Of a DNA stretch of 64,000 nucleotides, positions 26,995-35,671 are shown in pieces. The stretch lies in assembly GCF_009720825.1 (NCBI RefSeq), contig NZ_WNKY01000029.1, forward strand, positions 1 through 64,000, read 5' to 3'. This DNA comes from Duganella radicis. GTDB taxonomy: Bacteria > Pseudomonadota > Gammaproteobacteria > Burkholderiales > Burkholderiaceae_D. The translations under genes and the position numbers were made by a program. How positions within the stretch are numbered: the first letter of the stretch is position 1; each line of letters begins with the position of its first letter. The notes beneath the pieces are model-generated. The model saw only the letters and a program-made list of their open reading frames with translations. It was not told the origin of the DNA and searched no databases.

Positions 26995-29993
26995 GCTGCC
27001 GGGTCGCGGCCCGGCATGATCAGTTTTTCCGGCTCGCCGCTAAATCCCCATAAGGCATCAAATTCCACGCGCATGGCATCTTTTTGAGCTGCCAGCGCCC
27101 GCTCCAGCAGGACGCGCTGGCGGCCGACGGCGCTCACCATGTCGGCGCTGATGCGCATGATATTCTGGACATTGGCAACGATAGCATCGTGCGCCGCGGC
27201 GCGCGGTGCGGTATTCAGCACCGGAACAGGGATATCGCTCATCACCGCCGTCCCCCGGCTGTAGTAGCCGTTGTCAAACGGGCTGCCCCGCTTGCGCACA
27301 TAAAACTCGATGGCGCGCTGATGCAGCAGTCCCAGCACGAATTCCAGCGCATAGCCGCCGTGCGGGTTCAACAGCATGATCTCGCCCGCTGTACCGCCGG
27401 ACGCGACCGCGACACCATCCTGGCTATCCCAGGCATATTTATCGCCCAGCTGGTTCACGGTGCAAATAATTTTCGGGCTGAGGAAGACGGTTTCGAGCGC
27501 CTGCCTGCGCCCGAACGCATAAAAGACGTCAGCCGGCGGCGTGGGCAGCACATTACGGTCAGTCAGCTTCGCCTGATGATGCGACAGGTAATTCCAGGCC
27601 AGCGGAAAATGCTTCTGGAGTAGCGCAGGCGGTATTACTTCGGGAAGTCCCCCCGCGACAGTCCGATATGGGAAAATCACCACGGCATCCGCTTTGACGG
27701 GCAGGTACGACATCACGCCCAGCCTGGAGTCATCCAGGTAGGGACGGGTGATATCCTTTTCGATCTCCCATGCCTTGCCATCTTTCGTGAAGCTGAGCGT
27801 CGAACCGTTGTCCTGATAATCGCTGATGACGAAGATTTCGTTCTTACTGGTCTGGATGCCGTTTTTCACATCCACGACCCGTCCCAAAGGACAGCTGTTC
27901 TGGTTCAGCATGGACAGCACGCGGTCCTCATTGACATCGGCGGGAACCATCCAGGCTTGCGCACCGAGGATGCTGGAGGTTTGTATTAAACCCAGTGCAG
28001 CCGGCGTCCGCTCGAATTCGCGCCGGTCATGGACATGGCGATAGCTGAAATGCGGCGTGCCCGCCGCTTTCAGAACCAGCAGGCAGATGTAAATCGACTT
28101 GCCGGCAAACATGGACTCGCTGCCGAAATCGACGATGTCCGCGACCACCGACCTGGCCGACAGCAGGCTACGCAAATTGACGCCGGCCTCGATGGTCATC
28201 CATTTATTGGGCACCACCATGCCAATCGCACCGACCGTATTCACAGCGCTCAGTGCGCGCTCAATGAAGACAAAGTATTTATCGAACTGGCGTTCGGCGG
28301 TCCGATAGTGATTTTTATAGTAGGTGTATTCCAGCCGTGTGCGCTTGCGGATCTCCTCCGCCTTGAGATACGGCGGGTTGCCGACAATGACGTCAAACGC
28401 GGCCGGCAGGTTCAGCGCATCCCAATTGACGGCCAGCAGCTGTTCACGCTCGTCGGCGGTCCAGAGGACATCGCCCACCACCGAATTTCCCCAGCACAGA
28501 TTGCCGGTCAGATCTGGCAGCAGATTGCCGCCGTCGGGCAGCGTCTGTGCACTCTCATCCTCCAACAGCTTGAGGATCAGATTGAAGCGCGCAACTTCGA
28601 CCGCGTTATAGTCAATGTCGATGCCGAACAGGCAGTCTTGCAGCAGCGCCTTCTTCACCGTGAAATGCAGGCGATACTGGCCATGCTCCAACGGATATAA
28701 ACGCGGATCATGCTGATTGCCAGCCAGGGCCGCAATCGCGCGGTCAACCAACTGGTCCAGCGCATGCACCAGGAAGCGGCCCGATCCCACAGCGATATCG
28801 AGCAGGCGCAAGGCCTGAACCTCCCCCAGTGTCGCGACCGGCTGCGATGCGCAGCGTGCCGCGATAGCGCGCTGCACCGCCTGCTCCACCAGCAGCTGCG
28901 GCGTCGTCACCACCTCGGCCGCCGCCGACTCGATCAATTCGACAACACCTGCGCGGATTTCCAGTTTCTGAGCCAGGAATAATTCATACACTTGCCCCAG
29001 GAATTCGGCGTCCAGCACCGCAAAACTGTACGGCGAAAACGGCGCATAGACTTCCTCGACAATCTGATGGAATAACTGGCCGTCGATGGCATGCGCGCGC
29101 TGGAACGGATCGGTCCCAACCGTAAACAAACCGCCGCCATAGCGAGCGTCCAGTTGCTTGAACAGTGTGCGCACCGCGCCGAAATCGCACGTGAGGGCGG
29201 CGCTTCGCAATGTTTCGTCAGGCTCGATCTCGCGGTCTTCGCACATGCGGATGAAGATGATGCGGTTGATCAGCGTTTGCGTCAGATCGCTCAGATCGTT
29301 AGCGGTCAGCGTGGCGTCACGGCTTAGCAAATCGTTGGCCAGGCGCACGCGCCAGCTGTTAATCCGTTGCAGGAACTTCTTGCCGACATCCATGCTGCCT
29401 GGCGTCACACCGCCAAAATACTGTTCCAACGCGCCGGCCACCACATTATCCCGGCCGAAGCGCGCGAACAAATCCGCGAACGCGGCATCCAGCTGGTCGA
29501 GCTCAATGCTATTGATGAGACCGACATCCGCATCATCGCTCTCCTGCGGTTCCAGCCGCGTGTCGTAGATGCGCAGCGTGCGGAAATTGGTCAGGATGGA
29601 GACCGGCAATCCCGCCGTGTAGCCATAGCGCCGGACCTGCAAGGCGCTGGGCGCATGGTTGACGATATTCACCGCCGGCTTCTTCGCCTCGACAAAGAAC
29701 TTGCGCGCCCCCGCTACGCGGAAGGTGTAATCGGGCCGCCGCGAAGCCTTGCCGCCTTTGGCCTCGTGCGACTGTTCGCGCACCACATCCTTCAAGCTGT
29801 TGGGCTGGCCTGCCGCGTTGACCATGTCCCAGCCCAGCAAGGCCAGCAAAGGATCGATGAATTCCGCCCGCGCTTCCGACTCGGTGTAACCGTTGCCGAG
29901 CAAACGGGCTTGATCTGCCTGAAAGCGCGCGATCAGGCGTGACAACGCGGCAGCGCAAGCGGCTGTGGGTGCGAATGGGGTGAATGAGATCAT
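26991..29993 (-). CDS. Type IIG restriction-modification enzyme (fused nuclease, adenine methyltransferase, specificity domain)
   Basis: 1000 residues. The N-terminus has a PD-(D/E)XK nuclease pattern: Asp88 in RRPDYTF, then FVEAKKP with Glu102 and Lys104. A helical linker follows, then an N6-adenine methyltransferase with SAM motif DIAVGSGRFLVHAL (about residue 398) and catalytic NPPY (about 541). The C-terminal 350 residues resemble the TaqI-like target-recognition domain. One chain can thus methylate and cut DNA. It is less GC-rich than its neighbours, suggesting acquisition. No separate methylase or specificity gene is beside it. The start lies 9 nt behind a tRNA terminator. Its stop overlaps the convergent binding-protein gene by 4 bases. 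Confidence 0.88.
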   Translation of the reverse strand: MISFTPFAPTAACAAALSRLIARFQADQARLLGNGYTESEARAEFIDPLLALLGWDMVNAAGQPNSLKDVVREQSHEAKGGKASRRPDYTFRVAGARKFFVEAKKPAVNIVNHAPSALQVRRYGYTAGLPVSILTNFRTLRIYDTRLEPQESDDADVGLINSIELDQLDAAFADLFARFGRDNVVAGALEQYFGGVTPGSMDVGKKFLQRINSWRVRLANDLLSRDATLTANDLSDLTQTLINRIIFIRMCEDREIEPDETLRSAALTCDFGAVRTLFKQLDARYGGGLFTVGTDPFQRAHAIDGQLFHQIVEEVYAPFSPYSFAVLDAEFLGQVYELFLAQKLEIRAGVVELIESAAAEVVTTPQLLVEQAVQRAIAARCASQPVATLGEVQALRLLDIAVGSGRFLVHALDQLVDRAIAALAGNQHDPRLYPLEHGQYRLHFTVKKALLQDCLFGIDIDYNAVEVARFNLILKLLEDESAQTLPDGGNLLPDLTGNLCWGNSVVGDVLWTADEREQLLAVNWDALNLPAAFDVIVGNPPYLKAEEIRKRTRLEYTYYKNHYRTAERQFDKYFVFIERALSAVNTVGAIGMVVPNKWMTIEAGVNLRSLLSARSVVADIVDFGSESMFAGKSIYICLLVLKAAGTPHFSYRHVHDRREFERTPAALGLIQTSSILGAQAWMVPADVNEDRVLSMLNQNSCPLGRVVDVKNGIQTSKNEIFVISDYQDNGSTLSFTKDGKAWEIEKDITRPYLDDSRLGVMSYLPVKADAVVIFPYRTVAGGLPEVIPPALLQKHFPLAWNYLSHHQAKLTDRNVLPTPPADVFYAFGRRQALETVFLSPKIICTVNQLGDKYAWDSQDGVAVASGGTAGEIMLLNPHGGYALEFVLGLLHQRAIEFYVRKRGSPFDNGYYSRGTAVMSDIPVPVLNTAPRAAAHDAIVANVQNIMRISADMVSAVGRQRVLLERALAAQKDAMRVEFDALWGFSGEPEKLIMPGRDPAA

Positions 29994-30002
29994 AGTGTGC
30001 GG

Positions 30003-30034
30003 AAAAAAGCCAACCTCGCCGAGGTTGGCTTTTT
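30003..30034 (-). terminator. Rho-independent terminator after tRNA-Ile2
   Basis: The stem AGCCAACCTC / GAGGTTGGCT (10 bp, 3-base loop) carries A- and T-runs on both sides, so it can act in either direction. It follows the tRNA 3' end by a few bases and lies directly in front of the RM gene start. Confidence 0.85.
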
Positions 30035-30039
30035 GCTAT

Positions 30040-30118
30040 TGGTAGGCCCTCGCGGAGTCGAACCGCGCACCAAAGGATTATGAGTCCTCTGCTCTAACCA
30101 AGCATGAGCTAAGGGCCC
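30040..30118 (-). tRNA. ileX: tRNA-Ile2 (CAU anticodon, lysidine-modified type)
   Basis: 79 nt with encoded CCA. The cloverleaf is complete: acceptor GGGCCCT / AGGGCCT (with a G-U first pair), D stem GCTC/GAGC, anticodon stem GAGGA/TCCTT around CTCATAA, T stem CGCGG/CCGCG with TTCGACT. The CAU anticodon with this acceptor and anticodon stem resembles the minor isoleucine tRNA read after TilS lysidine modification, not elongator or initiator tRNA-Met. The D loop (ATGCTTGGTTA) is two bases longer than common. It is transcribed from its own promoter downstream of rpoD. Confidence 0.88.
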
Positions 30119-30132
30119 GAAGAACACGGGAG

Positions 30133-30160
30133 CATATAGGCTCCTGCCTACCTCAGTCAA
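30133..30160 (-). promoter_or_regulatory. Promoter of the tRNA-Ile2 gene
   Basis: On the minus strand TTGACT (30155-30160) is followed after 16 bases by TATATG (30133-30138), with a start expected about 8-10 bases before the mature tRNA. It sits in the 45-bp gap after the rpoD stop. Confidence 0.6.
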
Positions 30161-30163
30161 GCC

Positions 30164-32407
30164 TTAGTTACCTTCCAGGAAACTCTTCAGCTTGTCCGAA
30201 CGGCTCGGATGACGCAGCTTGCGCAGGGCTTTGGCTTCGATCTGGCGGATGCGCTCGCGCGTCACGTCAAACTGTTTGCCCACCTCTTCCAGCGTGTGGT
30301 CGGTCGACATTTCGATGCCGAAGCGCATGCGCAGCACTTTGGCTTCGCGCGGCGTCAGGGAGTCGAGCACGTCCTTCACCACGCCGCGCATCGAGGCATG
30401 CAGGGCCGCGTCCGACGGCGCCAGGGTGTTGTTGTCCTCGATGAAGTCGCCCAGGTGCGAATCGTCGTCGTCGCCGATCGGCGTCTCCATCGAGATCGGT
30501 TCCTTGGCGATCTTCATGATCTTGCGGATCTTGTCCTCTGGCATTTCCATCTTGATGGCCAGCGTTGCCGGATCTGGCTCGGCACCGGTCTCTTGCAGGA
30601 TCTGGCGCGAGATGCGGTTCATCTTGTTGATGGTCTCGATCATGTGCACCGGAATCCGGATGGTGCGCGCCTGGTCGGCGATCGAGCGCGTGATGGCCTG
30701 ACGAATCCACCACGTGGCATAGGTCGAGAACTTGTAGCCGCGACGGTATTCGAACTTGTCCACCGCCTTCATCAGGCCGATGTTGCCTTCCTGGATCAGA
30801 TCCAGGAATTGCAGGCCGCGGTTGGTGTATTTCTTGGCGATCGAGATCACCAGACGCAGGTTGGCCTCGGTCATTTCGCGCTTGGCCTTGCGCGCCTTCA
30901 TTTCACCGGCCGCCATCTGGCGGTTGATGTTGCGCAGGTCCGGCAGCGGCAGCACCACGCGCGCCTGCAGGTCGATCAGGCGCTGTTGCAGCTCCTTGAT
31001 GGTCGGGATGTTACGGCCCAGGATCGCGCTGTAGGCGTGACCGGCCGCCACTTCGCCATCCACCCAGTCCAGATTGGTTTCATTGCCCGGGAAGACTTTG
31101 ATGAAGTGGGCGCGCGGCATGCCGCACTTGTTCACGGCCACGTCCAGAATCTGCTTCTCGATGTGGCGCACCTCGTCCACCTGGCCGCGCAGGGTGTCGC
31201 ACAGCTTCTCGACCACCTTGGCGGTGAAGCGGATGCCCAGCAGCTCTTGCGAAATCGCTTCCTGCGCTTTCACATAGGCTTTCGAGTTGTAGCCCTCTTT
31301 TTCGAAGGCGCGCCGCATCTTGTCGAATTGCAGGGAGATGACGTCGAATTTTTCCAGCGAGGCCGCCTTCATGGCTTCCAGCTGTTCGGCCGAGTAGCCC
31401 GCCGCAGCGCCCGAAGGGCTGGCTTCTTCCTCCTCCTCTTCTTCCTCTTCTTCCTCTTCCTCTTCTTCCTCGTCTTCGTCCGAGGCGGCGGCCGGCGCCG
31501 GGGCGGCGGCCTCCTCGTTGTCGTCGACCAGGCCGTCGACGATCTCGTCGATCTTGATTTCGTCGGCGCGGATACGGTCGGAGGCGGCGATGATTTCAGC
31601 AATCGTCACCGGGCAGGCGGAAATCGCCTGGATCATGTCTTTCAGGCCGTCTTCGATGCGCTTGGCGATTTCAATCTCGCCCTCGCGCGTCAGCAGCTCG
31701 ACCGAGCCCATTTCGCGCATGTACATGCGGACCGGATCGGTGGTGCGGCCGAAATCGGAGTCGACGGTGGACAGCGCCGCCTCGGCGGCGGCCTCGGCTT
31801 CGTCATCGCTGGTGACGGTGGCGACATTGTCGGACAGCAGCAGCGTCTCGGCATCGGGCGCGTGCTCGTACACGGCGATGCCCATGTCGTTGAAGGTGCC
31901 GATGATGCCTTCGATCGCTTCCGGATCGACGATATTGTCCGGCAGGTGGTCGTTGATCTCGGCGTAGGTGAGGAAGCCGCGTTCCTTGCCGAACTTGATC
32001 AGGGTCTTGAGTTTCTGGCGGCGGCGTTCGAGTTCTTCCTCGGTGGCCTCGGTGTCGGACGAGAAGGCGTCCTTGAGCAAGGCCTTTTCCTTGGCCTTGC
32101 GGTCCTTGGCCTTGGCCTTGTCGACGGCCTTGAGCTCGGCGCGTTCGACCGCGTTGAGCGCGGCGACTTCGTCGTTCTCAGGCTGGAATTCTTTCGGTTT
32201 GCGCCCGCGCCGGCCCGGCACTTTGACCGAAGGCAGCACATAACCCGAGGTGTCAATCGCGGCCAATGCGGCGGCGTCCGTGGTCTGGCTGACCGCAGGC
32301 GGTTTGCTGGCTACGCGCGTCTCCGGCTTGTCCGCCGTTTTGGCGGATTTAGCGCTCACTTTAGTCGGCTTGTCAGCCGCTTTGGATTCAGGTTTCTTGA
32401 TTGGCAC
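30164..32407 (-). CDS. rpoD: Primary sigma factor RpoD (sigma-70)
   Basis: 747 residues. Region 1.1 is preceded by a long Lys/Ala-rich N-terminal leader (residues 1-110). Region 1.2 (DPVRMYMREMGSVELLTREG), region 2 (YKFSTYATWWIRQAITRSIA), and region 4.2 (TLEEVGKQFDVTRERIRQIE) are intact. The acidic non-conserved insert contains an almost pure glutamate run of about 17 residues near 310-327. The start is GTG at 32407. It is the last gene of the macromolecular synthesis operon and has an additional promoter at 32743-32751 of its own. Confidence 0.97.
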   Translation of the reverse strand: MPIKKPESKAADKPTKVSAKSAKTADKPETRVASKPPAVSQTTDAAALAAIDTSGYVLPSVKVPGRRGRKPKEFQPENDEVAALNAVERAELKAVDKAKAKDRKAKEKALLKDAFSSDTEATEEELERRRQKLKTLIKFGKERGFLTYAEINDHLPDNIVDPEAIEGIIGTFNDMGIAVYEHAPDAETLLLSDNVATVTSDDEAEAAAEAALSTVDSDFGRTTDPVRMYMREMGSVELLTREGEIEIAKRIEDGLKDMIQAISACPVTIAEIIAASDRIRADEIKIDEIVDGLVDDNEEAAAPAPAAASDEDEEEEEEEEEEEEEEEEASPSGAAAGYSAEQLEAMKAASLEKFDVISLQFDKMRRAFEKEGYNSKAYVKAQEAISQELLGIRFTAKVVEKLCDTLRGQVDEVRHIEKQILDVAVNKCGMPRAHFIKVFPGNETNLDWVDGEVAAGHAYSAILGRNIPTIKELQQRLIDLQARVVLPLPDLRNINRQMAAGEMKARKAKREMTEANLRLVISIAKKYTNRGLQFLDLIQEGNIGLMKAVDKFEYRRGYKFSTYATWWIRQAITRSIADQARTIRIPVHMIETINKMNRISRQILQETGAEPDPATLAIKMEMPEDKIRKIMKIAKEPISMETPIGDDDDSHLGDFIEDNNTLAPSDAALHASMRGVVKDVLDSLTPREAKVLRMRFGIEMSTDHTLEEVGKQFDVTRERIRQIEAKALRKLRHPSRSDKLKSFLEGN
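31423..31485 (-). repeat. Poly-glutamate coding tract inside rpoD
   Basis: A purine-rich run of GAA/GAG codons (on the plus strand TTC/CTC repeats) encodes about 17 consecutive Glu after DEDE. Such a simple tract is prone to length change by slippage, in multiples of three if tolerated. Confidence 0.85.
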
Positions 32408-32839
32408 AGGCGCTTTCGATTACGGATAAAGTTTCGATCCCTCCGGGATCACTACGTCTTCGAACTTGCCGACTACACAAGTCCGACAATACTACGACTT
32501 ACTTACACCTGGGTCAGGCCGACCTCACTCTATAGAACTCCGAAGAATTCTACTGCATCAGACACGTGCGTGGGGGCAAGAAACCGTGACTAGGTTAGAT
32601 AGCAAACAGACTCGTTGCTTAACCAAAGCTGGCCCTGGCCGCCGACACCCGTCCTTCCGCGTCGATCAAGAGCCTAACTCACTGAAAACAAACACACTCT
32701 GAACAGAAAAACGATGCCAAAAATTACAACACTTAGCGTTTTATTATAGCACGTCACTTTTCAATTTCCAGAGGGAAGACCGGCACCTCCCCCGCTGGAA
32801 CAATGACAGAAACATTACGCCACAAAACACCCAACAACT
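32408..32839. other. 432-bp gap between dnaG and rpoD (rpoD leader region)
   Basis: No gene is supported here. The stretch holds the rpoD promoter at its dnaG end and what would be a leader of about 330 nt. Sequence is less GC-rich than coding neighbours. I see no riboswitch or clear terminator, though weak local hairpins such as ATCCCTCCGGGAT near 32436-32450 exist. Confidence 0.6.
32743..32751 (-). promoter_or_regulatory. Extended -10 promoter for rpoD
   Basis: On the minus strand TGC-TATAAT forms a perfect extended -10; a TGGAAA-like -35 about 17-18 bases upstream is weak. Transcription would begin near 32736, giving rpoD an independent transcript with a leader of about 330 nt. Confidence 0.6.
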
Positions 32840-34639
32840 TCAGCGGCCGCCCGGCAGTTCGGCTTGCGCCTCGCGCAGCAACTGGTCTTGCTGGGCGGTC
32901 AGCTCGCGGTAGCGCACGCCGATCTCGTCGGAGGTGAGGCCGGAGGCGAACAGCTGGCTCAACTCCTGCTTGAGCGCGTCGTGCTTGACCTGGCGGATGG
33001 CCGCCCGCAGCACCTGCCGTTCGGTGTCGCGCTCCGATTCCGGCTCCTTGACGATCTCGGCGATGATGCTGTCGTACTCCTCGCCCTGCGACTTCAAATG
33101 CTGGGCAAATGCCGCGAAATTCCCACTTTCTCCCAGCATCTGCGCCGAAGCCACCAGCTGCGCCAGCCGCTCGCCCGGCTCCGCGCCAAAATACTGGAAG
33201 GCCGCCAGCGCCGCCGCATCGACGTCCAGCGCCAGCGACGGGTGCGCCACCAGCAGGCGCATGATCTGCAATTCCAGCCCTTTCGGCTGCGGCCGCCCGC
33301 TTTTCGGCGGCGCGATCTTGGCCGGCGCCACCGGCTTGGACAGCTCGAACAGCGATTCGATCTCGTAGGTCGAGGTCATGCTCACCTGCGCCAGCGCATG
33401 CACGATTTGCAGGCGCAGCGCGGTCGGCGTCATCGCTTGCAGCATGGGCTTGGCGTCGAACTGGGCGCGGGCCCGGCCTTCCGGACTGCTCATGTCATGC
33501 TCGCCTACCGCTTCCTTGATCAGGAATTGCGACAGCGGCATGGCTTCCTGAATCTCCTGCTCGAACGCTTCCTTGCCGTAGGCGCGGACGTAGCTGTCCG
33601 GATCGTGCTCGGTCGGCAGGAACAGGAACTTGATGGTCTTGTTGTCCGTCACGTGCGGCAGACAGGCTTCCAGCGCGCGCCGCGCGGCGCGGCGGCCGGC
33701 CTTGTCGCCGTCGAAACTGAAGATCACCGTGTCGGTCTGACGCAACAGCTTCTGCACGTGATTGGTGGTGCAGGCGGTACCGAGGGTCGCCACAGCTTGC
33801 GGGAAACCCATTTGCGCCAGCGCCACCACATCCATATACCCTTCCGTCACCAGCACATACCCCGCATCGCGGATCGCCTGGCGCGCCTCGAACAAGCCAT
33901 ACAGCTCGTGGCCCTTTGAAAATAAAGGCGTTTCCGGGGAATTCAAGTACTTCGGTTCGCCCTGATCCAGCACCCGGCCGCCGAAGGCGATCACCTGGCC
34001 CTTGGTGTTTTTGATCGGGAACATGACGCGCTCGCGGAAGCGGTCGTAGCGTTTCTTGTTGCCGCCGTCCTCGTCCACGCGGTCGATCACCAGACCGGAT
34101 TCGGCCAGCACCACGGCGTCGTAGTCGGGAAACACCGAGCGTAGGTTGTCCCAGCCCGGCGGCGCGTAGCCGAGGCCGAAGCGGGCGGCGATTTCGCCGG
34201 TCAGGCCGCGATTCTTCAGGTAGGCGATGGCGTTGGGCGCGCTGCGCAGTTGCAGCTTGAAAAAGTCGCTGGCGCGGGTCATGGCGTCGGTCAGGGCCAG
34301 GGTCTGGGCCTGCATTTGCGCGCGCTGCGCCGGTGGAATCTTGTCATCCTGCTCAGGCACCACCATGCCGACGCTTTGCGCCAGCTCTTTGACGGCATCG
34401 ACAAAGCCCATGCCGGAATATTCGATCATGAAACCGATCGAGGTGCCATGCGCGCCGCAGCCGAAGCAGTGATAGAACTGCTTGGTCGGGCTGACCGTGA
34501 AGCTGGGCGACTTTTCATTGTGGAACGGGCACAGGCCCATGAAGTTCGCGCCGCCTTTTTTCAGCTGCACATAACGTCCGACAACGTCGACGATATCGAC
34601 GCGGTTCAACAAATCGGCGATGAAAGTTTGTGGGATCAC
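32840..34639 (-). CDS. dnaG: DNA primase DnaG
   Basis: 599 residues. The N-terminal CHC2 zinc domain has CPFHNEKSPSF and FYHCFGCG. The toprim catalytic core carries EGYMDVVAL and FDGDKAGRRAAR. The C-terminal 150 residues form the helicase (DnaB)-interacting domain. It makes RNA primers at the replication fork. ATG at 34639 gives the usual MIPQTFIADLLNRVDIVDVV start. It sits in the rpsU-yqeY-dnaG-rpoD operon; 97 bp separate it from yqeY. Confidence 0.97.
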   Translation of the reverse strand: MIPQTFIADLLNRVDIVDVVGRYVQLKKGGANFMGLCPFHNEKSPSFTVSPTKQFYHCFGCGAHGTSIGFMIEYSGMGFVDAVKELAQSVGMVVPEQDDKIPPAQRAQMQAQTLALTDAMTRASDFFKLQLRSAPNAIAYLKNRGLTGEIAARFGLGYAPPGWDNLRSVFPDYDAVVLAESGLVIDRVDEDGGNKKRYDRFRERVMFPIKNTKGQVIAFGGRVLDQGEPKYLNSPETPLFSKGHELYGLFEARQAIRDAGYVLVTEGYMDVVALAQMGFPQAVATLGTACTTNHVQKLLRQTDTVIFSFDGDKAGRRAARRALEACLPHVTDNKTIKFLFLPTEHDPDSYVRAYGKEAFEQEIQEAMPLSQFLIKEAVGEHDMSSPEGRARAQFDAKPMLQAMTPTALRLQIVHALAQVSMTSTYEIESLFELSKPVAPAKIAPPKSGRPQPKGLELQIMRLLVAHPSLALDVDAAALAAFQYFGAEPGERLAQLVASAQMLGESGNFAAFAQHLKSQGEEYDSIIAEIVKEPESERDTERQVLRAAIRQVKHDALKQELSQLFASGLTSDEIGVRYRELTAQQDQLLREAQAELPGGR

Positions 34640-34735
34640 AGGGCTGAACGGTCTTGTTGTAGATCAGACTATACCGCCGCGGCCGACGCGCTTTGACGCG
34701 CATCAAACCACGGCGGCGGGACTTGCTTAACTTGC

Positions 34736-35188
34736 TCAGGCTGCCGGGGACAGCGCTTTTTTCACCAGTGCGGACACCACGGTCATATCGGCGCGGCCAG
34801 CCAGCTTCGGCTTGACGATGCCCATGACCTTGCCCATGTCCTGCGGACCGGCGGCGCCCGAGGCGGCCACGGCGGCGGCCACGGCGGCGGCGATTTCCTC
34901 GTCCGACAGGCCGGCCGGCATGTAGGCGCTCAGCACGGCCAGTTCGGCCTTTTCGATGTCCGCCAGATCGGCGCGGCCGCCGGCTTCGAACTGGGTGATG
35001 GAATCCTTGCGCTGCTTGATCATTTTTTCCACGATGGCCACGGTCTGGGCATCGTCGACTTCGATCTGCTCATCCACTTCCTTGCGCTTGATTTCCGCCA
35101 GGATCAGGCGGATGGTCGCCAAGCGGCCGGCTTCCTTGGCGCGCATGGCGGTTTTCATGTCTTCGGTAATCTGTGCTTTCAAGCCCAT
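34736..35188 (-). CDS. yqeY: GatB/YqeY domain protein
   Basis: 150 residues beginning MGLKAQITEDMKTAMRAKEA with the family block IRLILAEIKRKEVD and the C-terminal GPQDMGKVMGIVKPKLAGRADM. The domain corresponds to the tRNA-binding tail of GatB. Stand-alone YqeY is suspected to act in tRNA-dependent amidation but is not firmly characterised. In betaproteobacteria it is inserted between rpsU and dnaG, as here. The start is ATG at 35188; the open frame upstream crosses the rpsU-yqeY hairpin and is not used. Confidence 0.92.
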   Translation of the reverse strand: MGLKAQITEDMKTAMRAKEAGRLATIRLILAEIKRKEVDEQIEVDDAQTVAIVEKMIKQRKDSITQFEAGGRADLADIEKAELAVLSAYMPAGLSDEEIAAAVAAAVAASGAAGPQDMGKVMGIVKPKLAGRADMTVVSALVKKALSPAA

Positions 35189-35225
35189 GACGTTTCTTTC
35201 GGAAAATAGTGGAGTAAAAATGCGA

Positions 35226-35258
35226 AAACCCGCCACAGGCTGGAAAGCCGGAGCGGGT
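35226..35258 (-). terminator. Attenuator-like hairpin between rpsU and yqeY
   Basis: The outer stem ACCCGC / GCGGGT encloses GGCT-GGAA-AGCC. On the minus strand the outer arm is followed by TTTTCGCATTTTT, an imperfect T-run. A partial terminator here would let rpsU be made in excess of dnaG and rpoD, as the T1 terminator does in E. coli. Confidence 0.6.
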
Positions 35259-35317
35259 GTTCTCTTAGATGCCGCTAAATACAACCGGCATGCGCCAGGT
35301 TGTCTGCGTAAGCAATC

Positions 35318-35530
35318 TTAGAAGAGTTTTTTCGGCAGCTGTTGGCTGCGGATACGCTTGTAGTGACGCTTAACAGCAGCAGCCAGCTTGCGCTTGCGTT
35401 CTGCGGTTGGCTTTTCGTAGAACTCGCGTGCGCGCAGTTCGGTCAGCAGACCGGTTTTTTCGATGGTGCGTTTGAAGCGACGCATTGCGACTTCGAACGG
35501 CTCGTTTTCTTTAAGGCGGATAGTGGTCAT
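35318..35530 (-). CDS. rpsU: 30S ribosomal protein S21
   Basis: 70 residues, very basic: MTTIRLKENEPFEVAMRRFK, then the REFYEKPTAERKRKLAAAVKR segment typical of S21 and a tail QQLPKKLF. S21 is added late in small-subunit assembly and promotes initiation. ATG at 35530 gives the standard length. First gene of the macromolecular synthesis operon; a TATAGT about 45 bases upstream on the minus strand is a plausible -10. Confidence 0.97.
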   Translation of the reverse strand: MTTIRLKENEPFEVAMRRFKRTIEKTGLLTELRAREFYEKPTAERKRKLAAAVKRHYKRIRSQQLPKKLF

Positions 35531-35671
35531 GTAAAAATTCAAACCGTTGGAGGTTATAGGGAGACAGAGACTATAGCATCTTTTTCCGGAAAATGGAAGC
35601 CCAAGGCCGTTGAACACGGCCTGCCATGCGGCTTTCCTAGGAAAAACAACAACGTGCAGACTGTTAGTATA

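Noticed and set aside
26991..30118. Genomic island with integrase at the tRNA
   Set aside because: The RM gene next to tRNA-Ile2 suggests acquisition, but no integrase, no direct repeat of the tRNA 3' end and no further foreign genes are seen.
31423..31485. CRISPR-like or satellite repeat
   Set aside because: The short TTC/CTC periodicity is codon repetition encoding Glu in rpoD; no spacers.
32466..32702. 78-codon plus-strand open frame in the rpoD leader
   Set aside because: No ribosome site, no similarity, poor codon bias; it lies in a region better explained as untranslated leader.
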